From: Prinia subflava
Taxonomy: Eukaryota > Chordata > Aves > Passeriformes > Cisticolidae
DNA length: 64,000 nt
Direction: 5' to 3'
Assembly: GCF_021018805.1 (NCBI RefSeq)
Contig: NC_086251.1
Span: 45,454,767-45,518,766, forward strand
Shown here: positions 1 to 13,373 of the stretch, piece by piece
Numbering within the stretch: the first letter of the stretch is position 1
Layout of the letters: every line of letters starts with the position of its first letter
The notes under the pieces: model-generated
What the model was told of the DNA's origin: nothing
What the model saw: only the letters and a program-made list of their open reading frames with translations
The model's database searches: none
Made by a program: the position numbers and the translations under genes

Positions 1-3000
1 ACAGAATCACTTGTACAAGGAAAGTGCCATGGACAAAGGAAGTAACTGGGTTTGAGGGTCACTAGACTCTGCTTATTCATCAAATTAGGGGATTTTCATA
101 GAGGTAAGTCACTTTTGATTAAATTCTCAAAATTTCTCTGATTACCTGCCAACTCACCTCTGTTGAGAATGCCTTCTGGCAGCTGGTCTACCAGATTTTC
201 ACCCTTTCAGAAGCCACAGATCCCTGAGAGCTCAGCAGTAATTTATTCACTTACAGAATAAAATCTTCAGTTTTCCAGCCAGACGAGTCTGAAACAGAAA
301 GTAAAAAGGCAACAAAATGTTGTTGATAAAGAAATTAATTGTTAAAGTTCCACTTTATTCCAAATCCCATGCCTACTAATTTTTTATCTGCCAAGCTTAT
401 TAGTTCATTGCATTGGTCTCTTTTTCCTTTTATTGAATTATGGCACCAAAAGGGGAAAAAACATGATATTTCATTGTGTGATTTTAATATTTTGCATGGA
501 AATGAGATTTTTAAGTGCAAATCCCCAAATTAGGAATATTATTTAGTTCTTACAGGAACATAAAATTCAAAGACCCAATTCCTCTCACAGTTATCTGGGA
601 GTGGTTTAAAGCCTTTTCAAGAGATCTGGAAGCCAGAGATTCAAATTCTTCTAACCAGTTAGGAAGGCCATAGGTGTAAAGAGCAACAGCACATATGTGC
701 TTTCATCATTGGCTCAGTGAACATAATCAGGTTATCCTCCATTTCAGTCAAAGGTGTATGACAGTGAAGAAATTAAATCAAGATTTTAGGTCTGAAAGCA
801 CAAAACAGTATGATCAGTTGAGATAATGTTTCTCTGTGCTACTGGATGTTCTTGGAAGCAGATATTTGTGCCCTTCTCCCAGCTTGGGGCATTTACATAT
901 TTTGCCAAGAGAATGTATTCATTAAAAATGCATAAACAATCCTCAGCACAGAAAAAAGAATTCAGATTCTCCTTCTCCTTGGTGTGTGCCTTAAACAAAA
1001 TCCAAGAACATTTTATTCTCTGTTTCTGATGTCCAGTTTTCAGTGTTGGGACAGAGGTGAGGCTGTATGCTGGGGTAGCTTCAAAAGAACAACTCTTGGT
1101 TCTTTTATGCCAAAGAACAATAATCCATTTCTTCTTGTTGGTTTACAACATTATTGTGGAAGCTGAAAAAATGCAACTTTCAGTCTTCTAAATCTTGATG
1201 GGAAAACTGAACTCTGCTACTCTGGAGCCTGTGCAGATTTCTAGAATTACTTCTCAAAAAGATGTATCAGTATTAACACCATTTTAAAGCAAAAGCTGCT
1301 AAGAAGTTTTAGGTTTCTCCTTACAGAGTTTTGTTCATGAATTCAGAAAATAATCAGAAACTTGTTCATAAAGTACTTGTGATATCAAGTTGCTATAAAG
1401 GCAAATACTTTTTTCTATTTCACTTTGAAGCACAAGCCACAACACCTGTCTGTGCTAGCACAGGTAATGTGCTTCTCTATGTGAAAGCAAAGGAAATGAA
1501 AGTGTCTCTTTTACTTCCAGATTAAAATGTTGTGGACATAAGAAACTTAGGATCCTTTAGCACTAGACAGCAAGTGGGCAGAAGGTATTGACCCTTAAAT
1601 GCCATTTCAGCCCTATTATATGCAAAAACTGTCCAGTTTTTGGTTGACGTTAGCTATGGATATTTGTGAAATTGGATCTTATCTAATTGTGTTCAGATAT
1701 TGTCCTGCTGTATTCAAGTACTGTCTAATTCAGTAACTCATGAGACCTTATTGGAATGCACATCTTCTACTGGAGTGAAAGTAAATATTTTCATTATGAT
1801 CCTTACTTTTGTTATTAACATTATTGCTACTGCTACTATTGCTATTTTTACCACATTCTTTCTTGATTTGAAATCACAGCAAAGGAAACTTTATTTTGAA
1901 ACTGGTTAGAGCTGATGCATTTGTTAATCTCAAACAGGTTTATCCTAAGGAAGTGACTTTCCTCCTGATATTAGATAGAGTTATGTAAATTAATGAAAGA
2001 TAAGTCAGCAGAATGTTTGGAGGCAGTGACACTTTCAAAATGGAAATGATCAAATCTTTTCCATCCAATATTATATTTGATTTTACAGCCCAAAATTACC
2101 ACAGATATCTTGTATAAATGCACACATTTTAGTGAAAACTTTTATATACACTCTCTCTCTCTCTTCGAAGAAAGACATCTCATACTCCAAATTATTGACA
2201 CAATACACAGATTATATGAGAAGGTAATAAAGCACACAGAAATAAATACAGTGACAAATGTACTGCATAACACCAAAACATTTGCTATACCAAATAATCT
2301 AAACCTATAAATTATACTAGCAGTCTGAATTATAAGACTTGCAAAATGTTAAAATGAACTGTACTATGTCAGGCAAAATAATTTTCCATTGGGACCACTT
2401 TATGTCAATGGTCTCCATGAGTGAAATCTTGACTCATCTGAATTCAAGAGAGAAGCTCCTCACAGGGCTGTGACACTTCATAACAGAAAAGGATCTGTGT
2501 CCCAGAGCTGTGAGAGACTTTTAAATGATCCATCACCTCAGTGCTGTTCACATTGTTCTTTGGAAAGGAACTGAAAGAGCCTTTGAACATCCTTCTTCTT
2601 TGAGAAGAAATATTTAAGTCAACAGGGCTGAGAAAAGAAATTCTTATTTAGATATACAGCAACAATCCCACTACTGATGAAAGTAGCTATTGAGATGAGA
2701 AATCATACAACAGATGTAATTTTATGAAGTACTATATAGTAGCTACCATTGCAAGCAAACAAATAAGCCTATAAAGGGATTCTGTGACACCAAGAAGAAT
2801 ATTTTTTCATGAAGTTTTCCAGTTTGGGGTTAGCAATCTGTGTCCTCCTGTGCAGTTTAGAGTAGAATTCACATATTTGATTTCTTTCTTAGGTCTCCAA
2901 AAATAAAAATTGTTCCTCATTCCCAAGAGAAACACTAAACATAGTTGAAATGTTTTGATCTGCACTTCAAACAAGATCTGGTTTTAACAGGGAAAAACTA

Positions 3001-6000
3001 TACAGAGAGTAGGTGGTAATATCACTTAATTTAAGACTGATTCTGTTTTATGCAGAGATCACGAGTGTAAAAAACCTTGTCTTGCATTTTAAGGCTTTCT
3101 ATTTTCTGTGCAGACCACCAAGGTGATAAATTGTACAGATTTCTGCGAAGACAATAGGGAAAGAACCCTGGATGTTGCAAACATATAAGGAGGAGCTTAA
3201 AATTCATTTTGCCCCCTCCTTTGCAGGTATCTTGTCTAACCTTCACTCACTAAATTTAACCATTTACTATCTCACCTGCAGTCACTTTGAACATGCATTT
3301 TATTTTATTTCAGTTGCCATCTGTGTAGTAGGTTTCAACTTAGCACTGTTATTTGTTTGAAAAGTACACTGAAACCCATGCAGTGGCCAAATCTATTTGT
3401 TTCTGTTTTGGTCCGAGTTGATTCTGTGGTAGTCAAAAGTCAATTCTGCAGTAAGAAAACAATTCTTAATTACATTCAGTTTTTAACTGTTCTGGGTTTG
3501 CATCCCTCTTCTGAGAGTAAAATTCAAACAGATACATAATTTTTATTAGTTTTAAACACAAACCCTCACAGACATTTATGTCAAATTGCCCAAGCAAAGT
3601 CTGGCATGATTCTCTTCTTCCAATAATTTCCATTTTTAAACTTTATCATGAACTCTAGCAAATTGGTATTTTAATCTCCTCATTAAAAACATAATGAAGA
3701 AGGAAGACAGATTTAAGAAACAAAATTCTTAATAAGATCTCCAGCTATGGGAACTTTAAGCACACTTTTATATGCTGCAATATTTACTAGGCATAGAGAA
3801 GAATCTTTTTTTTTCCCTTAAGACTCTGTATTTATTTTTAAGTGCTGTCTCTGCTGCTTTTAAGATAGGGTAGCTATCCATGACTCTGTGATTTCCTCCT
3901 GTGGAGCTTTACAAGCTGTTGACATTCTCCTGGAGTGAATTGTGGTTGGTTATTCGACACCTCTTTGGTAAACCCTAAGATGCAAAAAAAACCCCATAGT
4001 GCTCATGTGGTTTTGGATAGAAGTTGTTCTGGACATGCAATTACTTCAAATAACTGTTGTCTGCTGCTAGGAAGCATTCCTTATCTCTTTCAGCATGGCT
4101 GGGTAAATTGCACTAGAGCAGTCAAGGGCTGTTTTTGTCCTTGCGAAGACGCGCGCTCTTGCTGTTACACCAACTCTTCATCTGCCTCTCAATCCCTTTA
4201 TTAAATCTGGGCTAGCAGCAATAGGCTTGTACTAGAGCTGTCGTTTGACATTTTCTGAAGTATTTTCTGGGGAGATCTTCAAGTGATTCACCTTAGTAAC
4301 ACAGAAGAATTTCTCACCCTGAATTCCCACAGCAAGCATCCTTGCTCACTCAAGAGCAGACACTTGATCATGGGCCTGCAACAACAGCTGTTCTATAATT
4401 AATCCTAGGTTCAGCTGATTCCTAATTAATAATTAATGTTGTGTTCAGCAGTTTACTTATAGCAAGGATTCAATCATTTAGTTTTGTACAAGGAATGCAA
4501 TCTGTCTTTCTTACATTTTGAGTGTTTAATCCATGAATAAATAAAAAATCATGTATTTTCAAGTAACTGTGTTGTTTATATGAGGAGTTGGGAGCACTCA
4601 AAACAATCATTTTTAAAAGAACGATTCTCTACAATATCACTTGTTTTCATATCCCTTTTAAAAACTGTCAGTTTTAAAAGTTATCAGTTAAACTTCCAAA
4701 ACAGTTACCATTCATTAAAGTTTATATAAAATTTGCACTTCTTATTTTTAACTCTGCTTACGCTGTTAATGAATTTTTGGTCTTGCTCCCCTTGTGTCTT
4801 TCCTTAATTCACACTGGTGACAATTTACAGTGAGTTTCAATGTCCTTGTTTCTGTCAAATGGATTGATAGTCCGCATAAACCTGTCCCTCCACCAAAGCC
4901 CAGATGGACAAGAGGAAAAGTCTCCAGTAAAGGTGGCCACCAGTGAATTGGTGTGTTTGATTAATGTATGAGAGGGTTTTCATTCCTAATTCAGAGGTTC
5001 TAGATTCATTGATTTTTTTCCATACAGAAAGAAAGATAACAGTATTTTAAATAGCAAATAGGAAACAAAATGAAAGCAGTACACTTAATCACTGTTCAGA
5101 TACCTGTTTCTAAGGAAAGGCAAAAATCCCTGTATTTCAAGGTCACATTATTTTGATCTGTTAGAGCAGTCCATTATCAATCACCCAAGGACTTCCCTGT
5201 ATATATTTGTCTAACCAACATCTGCTTGAATAAATGAATCTGTGAATCTCATCCTGCCTTTAAACAGATGAGAGGGAAGGGGATCTGATCTCCTTTATGT
5301 AAATTAAATGTGACCTCTGGGCTCTTGGTAAGGTGTCAATGCATCCTTCAGCTGAGCGAATATTGCAGACCTGATCTAAATTTATATTTTTTGAGGCTGT
5401 TCCATGTTAATAACATATGTATTTGTGACATTCAATTCACTCCGCATTCTGAAATCAATAAAATAATCCTTGTTGGAGAGCTCTGGATAGAGAATATAAT
5501 TCCTTCTGGCTCATAAAAGGGTATGTTGTCATTAGCAGGGTTTGTGGATTCTGTGGCTTTCTTCATTCGGTCAATGGCACAACCAGTTCCCTAGAGAAAC
5601 TTAGTTTTCACTTACAGAAATAGGAGTGTTCCCTAATGAATTTCTACAGAGAACTTGTATGGGGAAACACTGATATCTCTCCCAGTATTGCCACAAAAAA
5701 TGGTCTTAAGAGATGTATTTCACATGAACTTGCTTTTATTTAAAGTGGAGCACATGGACATAACAAAGAAAAATAGATGCATTTTAAGGAAAATGACAAG
5801 ATATTTATGACTTCATGCTATTTTATGTTTATGTATTTAAAAGCTAAAAAAAAGATATATCAAAACATTTTTCAAATAAAGGCTCCCTAATGTGTCAAAA
5901 AATAAAGATGTCATTTTCAACCTGCACATTTTCTCAATTTTGTACTAAATCATTCTGAGTTTGTTGTGTGAAGGCATTACTGGCCATGGATCCCATGTGC

Positions 6001-7956
6001 TAACTAATTATAGAGTGGACGTGGGCTGAGAAATGTCCTGGCATGATGCAGATAGAACGGCTTTCTCACTGTTCTTTCTGAAGGATTCGCTTCATCTCTC
6101 ACTCTGGTTACATTCTACCATCTGCTTTCACTTCTTTCCAGTCCTGCTGGATAGAGGATAGGAGTACAGCCACTTTTGGAAGAAGGAAAATGTCAACCCC
6201 CAAATCTTTCCTGTGTTAAAAACCCAGACCAGGGAGGGCAAACAGTCCCCTAATGTAAAACAGCTTGGACATGAGTGCATCCCTGCACATGGGGCTTGGG
6301 GCTTTTTGACAACAGCACTTACCAGTGTTCTTTTTTGAATACATAAACACTTCCAAAAAACTTTTGGAAAATCTCCATTGAGACCATATAATTTTTTTTC
6401 TCATTGTTTTATATCCATAGTGGAAATTATATATTAGTTTGAATCAGATATATACTACACTTTTTTTTTTTTTTATGAAGTGTACACCACATAAAGTTAT
6501 AAGCATCCATGCTTTGACTTCTCCAGCAGTTATTAGATCAATATGCTTAAGTGGCTTTAAGTGTAATCATTCAGAACCCTGAAAAAAATCTGGTCTTAAT
6601 ACTGTATCTTGAAGAGAAGAATGGATGTTATTTTCAAGCACTTTCTCTAAATTCAGTGTGCTGAGGTTTCTCTCTCAGCTTCAGTAAAATTATTGCATTT
6701 ATCCTACATGATATGAATTGTACAGTTCACATTGTGGTAATCTGCCAGTGGTTAGAGTGAAAATGAATATATACAGGCACTTCCCAACAGTAGACAGATT
6801 GGGGGAAAAACCAAAACAAACCATAGATTGTGTCTAGAGTAATATATTTTTTTCTGTACTATATATGAATTGCTTTATCTGTTCTCTCTCTGTAGCTTTC
6901 TGAGATGAGTTTTAACAGTTTTTAGATAAAACTTTGAATTCTGATTTTGAAGTATAATATGTCTGCAGTGTTCAAACATGCTTCCAATCCTAGACAGGAA
7001 AGGGAATAAGGATAATTCTGTAAATCTGAAATGAAGGAGCAACTCTCCATCAACCTCTGTCAGTTCTGTGATGCAGCTAAAGCTGGGAGTTCAGAAGCAG
7101 TCTGGTTCAGAGAGACACCGATCTGACATGTGACAAAATGAGAACAAAATGTCAAAGGTTGGTGAAATCAAATTTTGCTAATAAGTTAGTATTACCAAAT
7201 AATTAGATCACCACCACAGGCAGCTAAACAGGTACATACATTGTATTTAATCAAACCTGAGAGGACTTTGTCCCTCACAATTCTTTAGGCATTTGAATCT
7301 AAGAGTCATGTTGTATTCACATACTGCAACTGAATTATCTCAGACTCACCATAGGGTAGAAGTTGAATACAGCTGTCAGGGAAGCACTTTGCCACATATC
7401 AGCTATTCTGTTAGCACTGCCTTAGCTCATTTAGCTAGTGAATGGAATGTAATTCAAGCTAGCTTACCCTAAAATTATTATTCTCAATAGAAGCAAAAGG
7501 TATTTAATTGTCACTAATAAGGGAAATTTAAAATATGTTTTGGGCTTTATAAATTTAGAAGGTATGGGTTGCCTTAAACTCAGATTTGTCTTTTATCCAG
7601 GCAAATGTAACTGCATTTGTACACTATAAAATATATTAATATTTGTTTCTCAGACTACTTAAAGAGCATTGTTTCCAAACTAATACCAGTGCTCAATGCT
7701 GAATTTTGTGAGATTTTTGAGCCACTTCTAAGGAAAGGAAAGGTCACAGAAATTTACCGCATTATATAAATGCAATGATGTCTCCATATGCAGCTTCTCT
7801 GCAGCAAAATAAAGAATAGCGTTAGCTGAATCTTCTCCATTGTAATTTTACTTTCCTTACCCTGAAAATTATTGTCAATGGCAAGAAAAACTATTAAAGT
7901 GCTTAGAGAACGTCTTGTATTTATAAAAAAGCATAACAGATCGTTATTTTGCTTAC
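1..7956. other. Unique AT-rich non-coding DNA
   Basis: No gene is recognised here. Open frames are short (at most 89 codons), occur on both strands and show no recognisable protein motif. Simple sequence is sparse: a (CT)7 run at 2151-2164 and a T14 run at 6461-6474. A cluster of TAATTA cores and CAGCTG E-boxes lies at 4385-4435 and is listed separately. The rest looks like ordinary intergenic or intronic DNA. Confidence 0.7.
4385..4435. promoter_or_regulatory. Homeodomain / E-box motif cluster (candidate)
   Basis: Three TAATTA homeodomain cores (4396-4401, 4423-4428, 4430-4435) and two CAGCTG E-boxes (4385-4390, 4412-4417) fall within 51 bases. The first E-box is inside a 10-base palindrome. 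TAATTA should occur roughly once per kilobase in DNA this AT-rich, so three in 40 bases is a mild excess. Such mixtures are typical of developmental enhancers, but motif density alone does not prove function. Cross-species conservation, which cannot be seen here, would decide it. Confidence 0.2.
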
Positions 7957-7990
7957 AGAATCATAGAATACTTTGGGTTGGAGGGTGAGT
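7957..7990 (-). mobile_element. Short CR1 LINE 3'-end remnant
   Basis: The stretch carries the reverse complement of the avian CR1 3' terminus: an octamer-type repeat reading AGAATCATAGAATA followed by TTTGGGTTGGAGGG. CR1 elements are commonly 5'-truncated, and here only about 34 bases remain recognisable before the match ends. It is oriented on the minus strand. Because it is so short the call rests on the terminal motif alone. Confidence 0.55.
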
Positions 7991-8997
7991 TATTGACATA
8001 AACACATAATGTTTAATGTTGATTTTTCATGTTGATGCTTGAATATCAACATCCGAGAAAATTTTTGCCATTTACATAAAATGGATGGATCTCTCTTTTT
8101 AAAACAGCTTGCATTTGTTTTTAAAGCAGTTAAAAAGTAGAAATATTGTTTATATGCCACTGAGACACACTAAGACTATCTGGAAATTGTCTGTAAAATG
8201 CATTTCTTTCAGAAGTACAGTTAGGACAATTTTTCTGGGAATTTAATAATAGTATTTTTTTTATGAAGTATGAAATTAAATATTTCTCAGGTAGAAGATC
8301 TACTTTAGGGGCAAAACTCACATATATCAATTTAACTTATTTTGATTTATTGCATCTTAATGTGCCACTTCTGTGTGTCCTGTCCAGAATGCAGTCAGCC
8401 CAAACTTCTTATGTTTTTTTCATATGGGTTTTGATTCAGTTAATGCAAAGATAACCATCACAGCTGGCACAGATGCAACTGCTCTGCTTTGTTAGAAATT
8501 GAATTGCTCCCTGCTCATTTTCAGACTCTAGAGAGTTTCACACTATTCCCACACTTTTAACTTAGATCGATTAATTCACATTCAGATACAACCAACATTT
8601 ATACTTGGTGCAGAGCCCCACATAGAATTTTTCAAAATCCCCTTTTCCTGCAGTAATTTTTGCACATATTCAGAGGAGTTTAAGCTATGGAGGAATACGC
8701 CAAGGGGACCCTGCTGACCTGTGCCAGAGGACTCAAGCATGCTTAAAAATCTCCTTTGACTTTGAAAGCCCACCCAGGTCCTGCGCTCAAGAATGAGGCT
8801 TGTGCAGAGAGGAAATCCTACTACTTCCTCTAAATTGCCTCTAAAAAATTATTAATTTCCTTCATTTATAAACGCAGATTTTTTTTTTTCTTTTTTACCG
8901 TGCATTTCCTTCCTGCTTTTTCCTTCCCCTTTCTCGCTTAGTTTTATTTTGAAGTAAAGCAGAAACCACCTTTTCTGAGTGTTTGGTAGTTAGTTTC
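7991..8997. other. Unique AT-rich non-coding DNA
   Basis: Nothing recognised except an interrupted T-run at 8879-8896. Composition shifts abruptly from AT-rich to GC- and CpG-rich at about 8998. Confidence 0.65.
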
Positions 8998-9445
8998 AGT
9001 GCAGGCATTTGTTCAGCATGCTCACTCAGTTCGAATCCCATCTACCAGGGGACAGCACCACTGTGCTCGGGCATCTGTAGCATCCTCCACACCTCGGTGT
9101 CCCTCGCTCTGCCAGCAGCACACGGCGATGCTCGGTAATTCTGCGCTCTCCCAGAAATGTGGTGTGGTGCTGCTGCTGATTTATTGGGAGCCCTTGCCTG
9201 TGCAGGACAGCAGCGCTCGTGTTGCTCCCCCAGAAGCCCTCAAGGTCGATGTGAGCAGAGGACGGACGGGCCATTTGGAAACGGTGTGGCATAACAAATG
9301 GAAGTGTCCCATTTCAGCAAGTCGGCACGAAGTTTATTCCTGTCGTCGGTGTCACCACATCAAATTTACTCGCAAAAGTCAAAGCTATCAAAGCCTCCCT
9401 TGCTTCCTTGCTTAGAATTCAGGAACTACAGAGCCATCTACTGGT
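8998..9445. promoter_or_regulatory. CpG-rich block (candidate regulatory element or unannotated first exon)
   Basis: This block of about 450 bases is clearly richer in G+C and CpG than its surroundings. By eye it holds roughly 19 CpG dinucleotides, against almost none in neighbouring kilobases. A 138-codon open frame on the plus strand (8999-9415) overlaps it, but an 88-codon frame is also open on the minus strand. The protein resembles nothing known, so the open frames are probably a by-product of GC content. Retained CpGs suggest protection from methylation in the germ line, as at a promoter or active element, or recent arrival of the sequence. The right edge coincides with a CTCF-like site. 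It could be a small CpG island, a lncRNA promoter or a non-autonomous repeat I do not recognise. Confidence 0.4.
9431..9444 (-). promoter_or_regulatory. CTCF-type binding site (candidate)
   Basis: Read on the minus strand the sequence is CCAGTAGATGGCTC. Its first 12 bases match the vertebrate CTCF core CCASYAGRKGGC at every position; the next base (T) departs from the preferred purine. By simple composition a full 12-base match is expected about 0.1 times in a 64 kb window on both strands. It borders the CpG-rich block, which makes it more plausible. Binding is inferred, not shown. Confidence 0.35.
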
Positions 9446-12400
9446 GCTTTTTATACCTTTAATACCTTTTTCATACCTTTAGGTACAAGTTTAAGGCATT
9501 TGGGAACAAGATAAACAAGTCCTGAATCTATTAGGATGTTCATTCAAATTAAACAGGTGAATTTTTCCTTTGTGATTGCAATTTTAGGATGAAAAATTAG
9601 GACAATGGGGCAACCACGCTTCACCTGTGAAAATTCATAATAATAAGCAAACGGCTAAAATAAGGACAAGTTAGAGAGAGTCATAACAGTGAAATAGTAA
9701 AGCTTCTGTGGAGGCTTAAAGGGCTTCAAAATCCACTGTGTGTGTGTGGAGTGACTGCTAATGACAGATATTAGGCTAAATAGCTGCTATCTTAAAATGT
9801 GATAAATAGAGACTCCTTGACAACCAATTCTGCCAGTTCATGTAGTCCTTACTGAAACAAAAATAATAAAATGCGAGGGTCTTCAGTGGAAGATAGGCTC
9901 TCTTTAGGCACAAAAATAAGGCAATCTACTCACTGACTAAGTTTCCACCAATAAATTTCACTGTTGCTTTTCTGTGCCTATTGCAGAGCTGTGCTTTGGT
10001 GGGTCTGATTGAAACCCCGCATTCAGGTGGCAGGGCCTGCTCACTGAAGGATCTACCTACATTTGTGAAGTTTAACATTAGGGTGACTGGTTATGACCAC
10101 TGTGAGGGACTTCTAGCTCAAGGCACAAGTGAGGCAGCCTGCTCCAGACCACTTTCTCCTCTGGAGAGTCTCTGCAAATCCCTCCTGCTAAGGATGCCAG
10201 AATAGGGAATATTTCCAAAGCCAGTCCTTGTCTGTCCTTTGGATAAATCTACAGCAGTATATAAAACAAGCTGAGAATGATTTCTCATTTGAGACTGAGT
10301 GGCACAGACAAGCTCACAGCACCAATGCACTTTCTTAAGCAGAGTATTCAAATTCACATTACAAAAAACGTGTCCCTAGGCCTTCTCTCAGACCCATGTA
10401 CTGCCAAATTCCTAAGGTATTGTGAAATAAGTGTATATGTTTTGTTCAGTTCAGACCTGAAACCATGTATGATCTGTACAGAAAGCAATGAGCATTCCCT
10501 GATCTCTGTTGTGAGGGTGCCTGAAAGTGTTTGAGGGTCAAACTCATAGTCCTGAACGACTGTAGGACATAAGAATCACACTGGTCTGACCTTGGCTTTT
10601 CTGCATGTGGAGAATATCCTTGGCATTTGCTGTGGTTTGAACCATACCTGCATATTGCCCTCAGCAGAATGAGAAGGGATGAGAAAAAAATCTGCTTTTG
10701 GGAGCTTGGTGGCTGTTAAGCAGTTCTGAGGATCATGGATCAGTGTTTAGGTACATGATACATGGGGTTTTTGTTTTGTTATTATGGACATTCAGAATTG
10801 CTGGAGCAGAAGTAGGTCAGACATTCATTGTAAATGACAGGAAAAGAAATGAAATATAGAAGTGAGAGTGTAAGTAATTTGGCATAGAGTCAGAGAAAAA
10901 TTACAATGAAAGATGAGGGAAAGAAATTAAGAAAAAAAGTAGCTACCAATTGTAAGACTGGAAAGGACATAATAAGGGGACTTATACAGATATAAATGAG
11001 GAAATAGAATAAAAAGGACATAGGATAAGACAAGAACTGACAGAGGAAACAGAAGGGGCCTAACTGAACTCAGCATACAGAGATCTCTAGTCAAGCATGT
11101 GTTCCCTAGGCATTTCCCTAATTCCTATGGTCTTTCATAATGATAAACTCTAATACTAGAACAGAGATATTTGTTTCATTTAGCAGTAGACCTAAAAAGG
11201 CTATTCCTACCCTCAGGACAAATATTCTCAAAAGCAAATCATGGCATATTAGCTATGTGGGAAACAATAGCTTTGTCATTTCTTTCTATAAGAGCTTTTG
11301 CAGCAAAGCTTTTCATCACGCCAATGCAAATAATCTATTGGCAAAATATTTAAGCATTTTTTTATTTTACACATAGATGTAAGAACTTTCATGTTGAGGA
11401 GTTTCATCCCAACTATGTGTTTTATTTAAAGCTTATTTTATATAAATGCATTTTTCTTGAATGGGACCTTTAGGTATACACTTGGCTATCTGTAACTTAG
11501 TCCCTGTATCTCTGAATCCAAAATCTACCACATTATATAACCAGAGTGTCGTTCAAAAATCAGTCACATCAGAAATTTGACTAATTCTGGAAGGTCCAAT
11601 TAATATCCTGCAGCTTCTCCTCAGATCAGAGAGGGCTGGAGGGGCTCCTTCCCAGAGAGTATCAGTGTCCAGCTGATGCTCCTTCAGCAGCCCTGTGCTG
11701 CCAGCACTTGCAAGCAGGGGCGAAGGAGGAGGTGGGATCGCACTGGAGAGTCACCTGTCCCTTTTTGACACCTCCTTTCACCCACTCTGTGTTCTCCAAT
11801 GTCAGGAGACACAGCTACAGAGATGCCAGGCTCTTCCACACACAGTCTCCATCAACACCTTACCTGCTGACTGTTCTTTCCCACAGGAAACATGTAGATG
11901 AAGCTCTCTCCTACCTGAATACAATGGATTTCAAAGAGTTTAGCACTGATTTCACCTTTTGTACAGGTTCCAAAACATATATGAAATTAGAATTGAAAAA
12001 ATTGAAGGTACTATGTGCAGCAGTTTTTCCTTTCAGTTGCAGATCTGGGACTCAATCTGCAATTGCTTTCTGTGTTTTCTCTCACATGGGAGAACCAGGA
12101 GGTTTGAGACTGGACCTTTGTCTGGTAGCTACCCATCAAATCCATAAACACTCAGGGGAAGGTTCAATCAATTAGAACATCTCCAACCAACAATTACTCC
12201 AATAGTTTTCCCCCTGAATATTCTTCTTTTCTGCTTTTGATATTAATACTGTAAAGGGAAATTACGGCTTTGTGTGTGTGTGTGATTTATTAATGTTCTT
12301 TTTCTGATTTGTTTTTTTGGTGGTTTTTGGGGTTTTTTTTAATAAAAATAATAATTTTAAGTGTTTTTCAATTTACTCCTAATCAATCAGAAAGCATTTT

Positions 12401-13317
12401 ATTTATATTCCACTATTTCTTCTGACTAGTGAAGATGTATTTGTGCACCTGAATTCTATGCAATTTTTCTGAAGCTGGTAAAAGTCTTGAAAAATTATGG
12501 AACTTACATATTTCATTCTGAAATTCTGTAAAATTTATAAAGGTAAGAAATAGGATGCCCCTTTTTTTTTTTTTTTTCTAATACATAAAGCATTTCTTTA
12601 TCTATGTAAACTCTCAAGAAGAGACCCTATCCTATTTAGGAGACAGATTAAGGATATGCTCAGATTTAAATTCATCATGTATCTCATGAGGCTTCAGAGA
12701 TACCTAGAGTAGAAGCTGATGGGGCTAGTCTTCACTCCCATCCTGATAAAATGAATATTCATGATCACAAAAAATTTCATACTGACAACAGGGTTAAATT
12801 CTGTTAATATTCAGAACAGTTGGGCATGAGGTGCAGTTGTTAAAGATTTCTCTTATATGCCTGTTTCTTTTTAACTAACTGATGTGGAAAAGGAATATTT
12901 GAAACAGACCAAAAGAAAAACCCTCAGTTGGTGTAATTTGGCAGTATTTTGTCACTTTCTTGCTATGTAACCCAGATTCCATGCTCCTGGATCAATTTCC
13001 AGCACGCAACTTAAATATGTTAAGGAGAAGTTGATAAGAAAGGTCACTAAGCAGCCTAACAATGGAGAGAAAATAAGGTCCTGCAGGAACTTTTCAGTTT
13101 GCATATCTGACACCTTCTCTTTATATTATTATTCTCAGAAGTAAGCCTAAACTTAGTGAAGCAGAGATGTAAAGGCAGATTGTGAGTAAGACCAAATTTA
13201 ATTCTTCTCAATATGAGCTGTTCCAGTGACTCACAATATATATATATCTATTTAAAGATATATGTATCTCAAAAAAATAGTTAAAATCCTAGTTCACCTC
13301 TACTAAAAATAACAGTA
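9446..13317. other. Non-coding DNA with a GC-richer patch
   Basis: Just after the CpG-rich block the motif ATACCTTT recurs three times (about 9453-9481). A GC-richer patch at about 11620-11900 supports the longest open frame of the window (11708-12175, 155 codons). That frame has no recognisable domain, overlaps another open frame of similar quality and is attributed to chance. A T16 run lies at 12562-12577. No gene or mobile element is recognised. Confidence 0.6.
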
Positions 13318-13373
13318 AAATGTTTAACATTATTAAATCTATTATTAAATGTTTAACATTATTAAATCTATTT
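13318..13373. repeat. 29-bp tandem duplication
   Basis: A unit containing ATGTTTAACATTATTAAATC is present twice with a period of 29 bases (copies beginning at 13320 and 13349). The copies are almost identical over about 25 bases. It looks like a simple replication-slippage duplication in AT-rich DNA. Confidence 0.85.

Noticed and set aside
9028..9038. tRNA B-box-like AGTTCGAATCC, suggesting a tRNA gene or tRNA-derived SINE
   Set aside because: The bases around it do not form a T-stem, and no matching acceptor or anticodon arm could be built with the weak A-box-like sequence upstream.
8999..9415. 138-codon open frame in the CpG-rich block
   Set aside because: The opposite strand is also open there and the translation resembles no known protein; openness follows from base composition. 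A non-coding role is more likely.
11708..12175. 155-codon open frame, the longest in the window
   Set aside because: It has no recognisable domain, overlaps other open frames, sits partly in a GC-richer patch with fewer stops, and is about the maximum length expected by chance in six frames of 64 kb.
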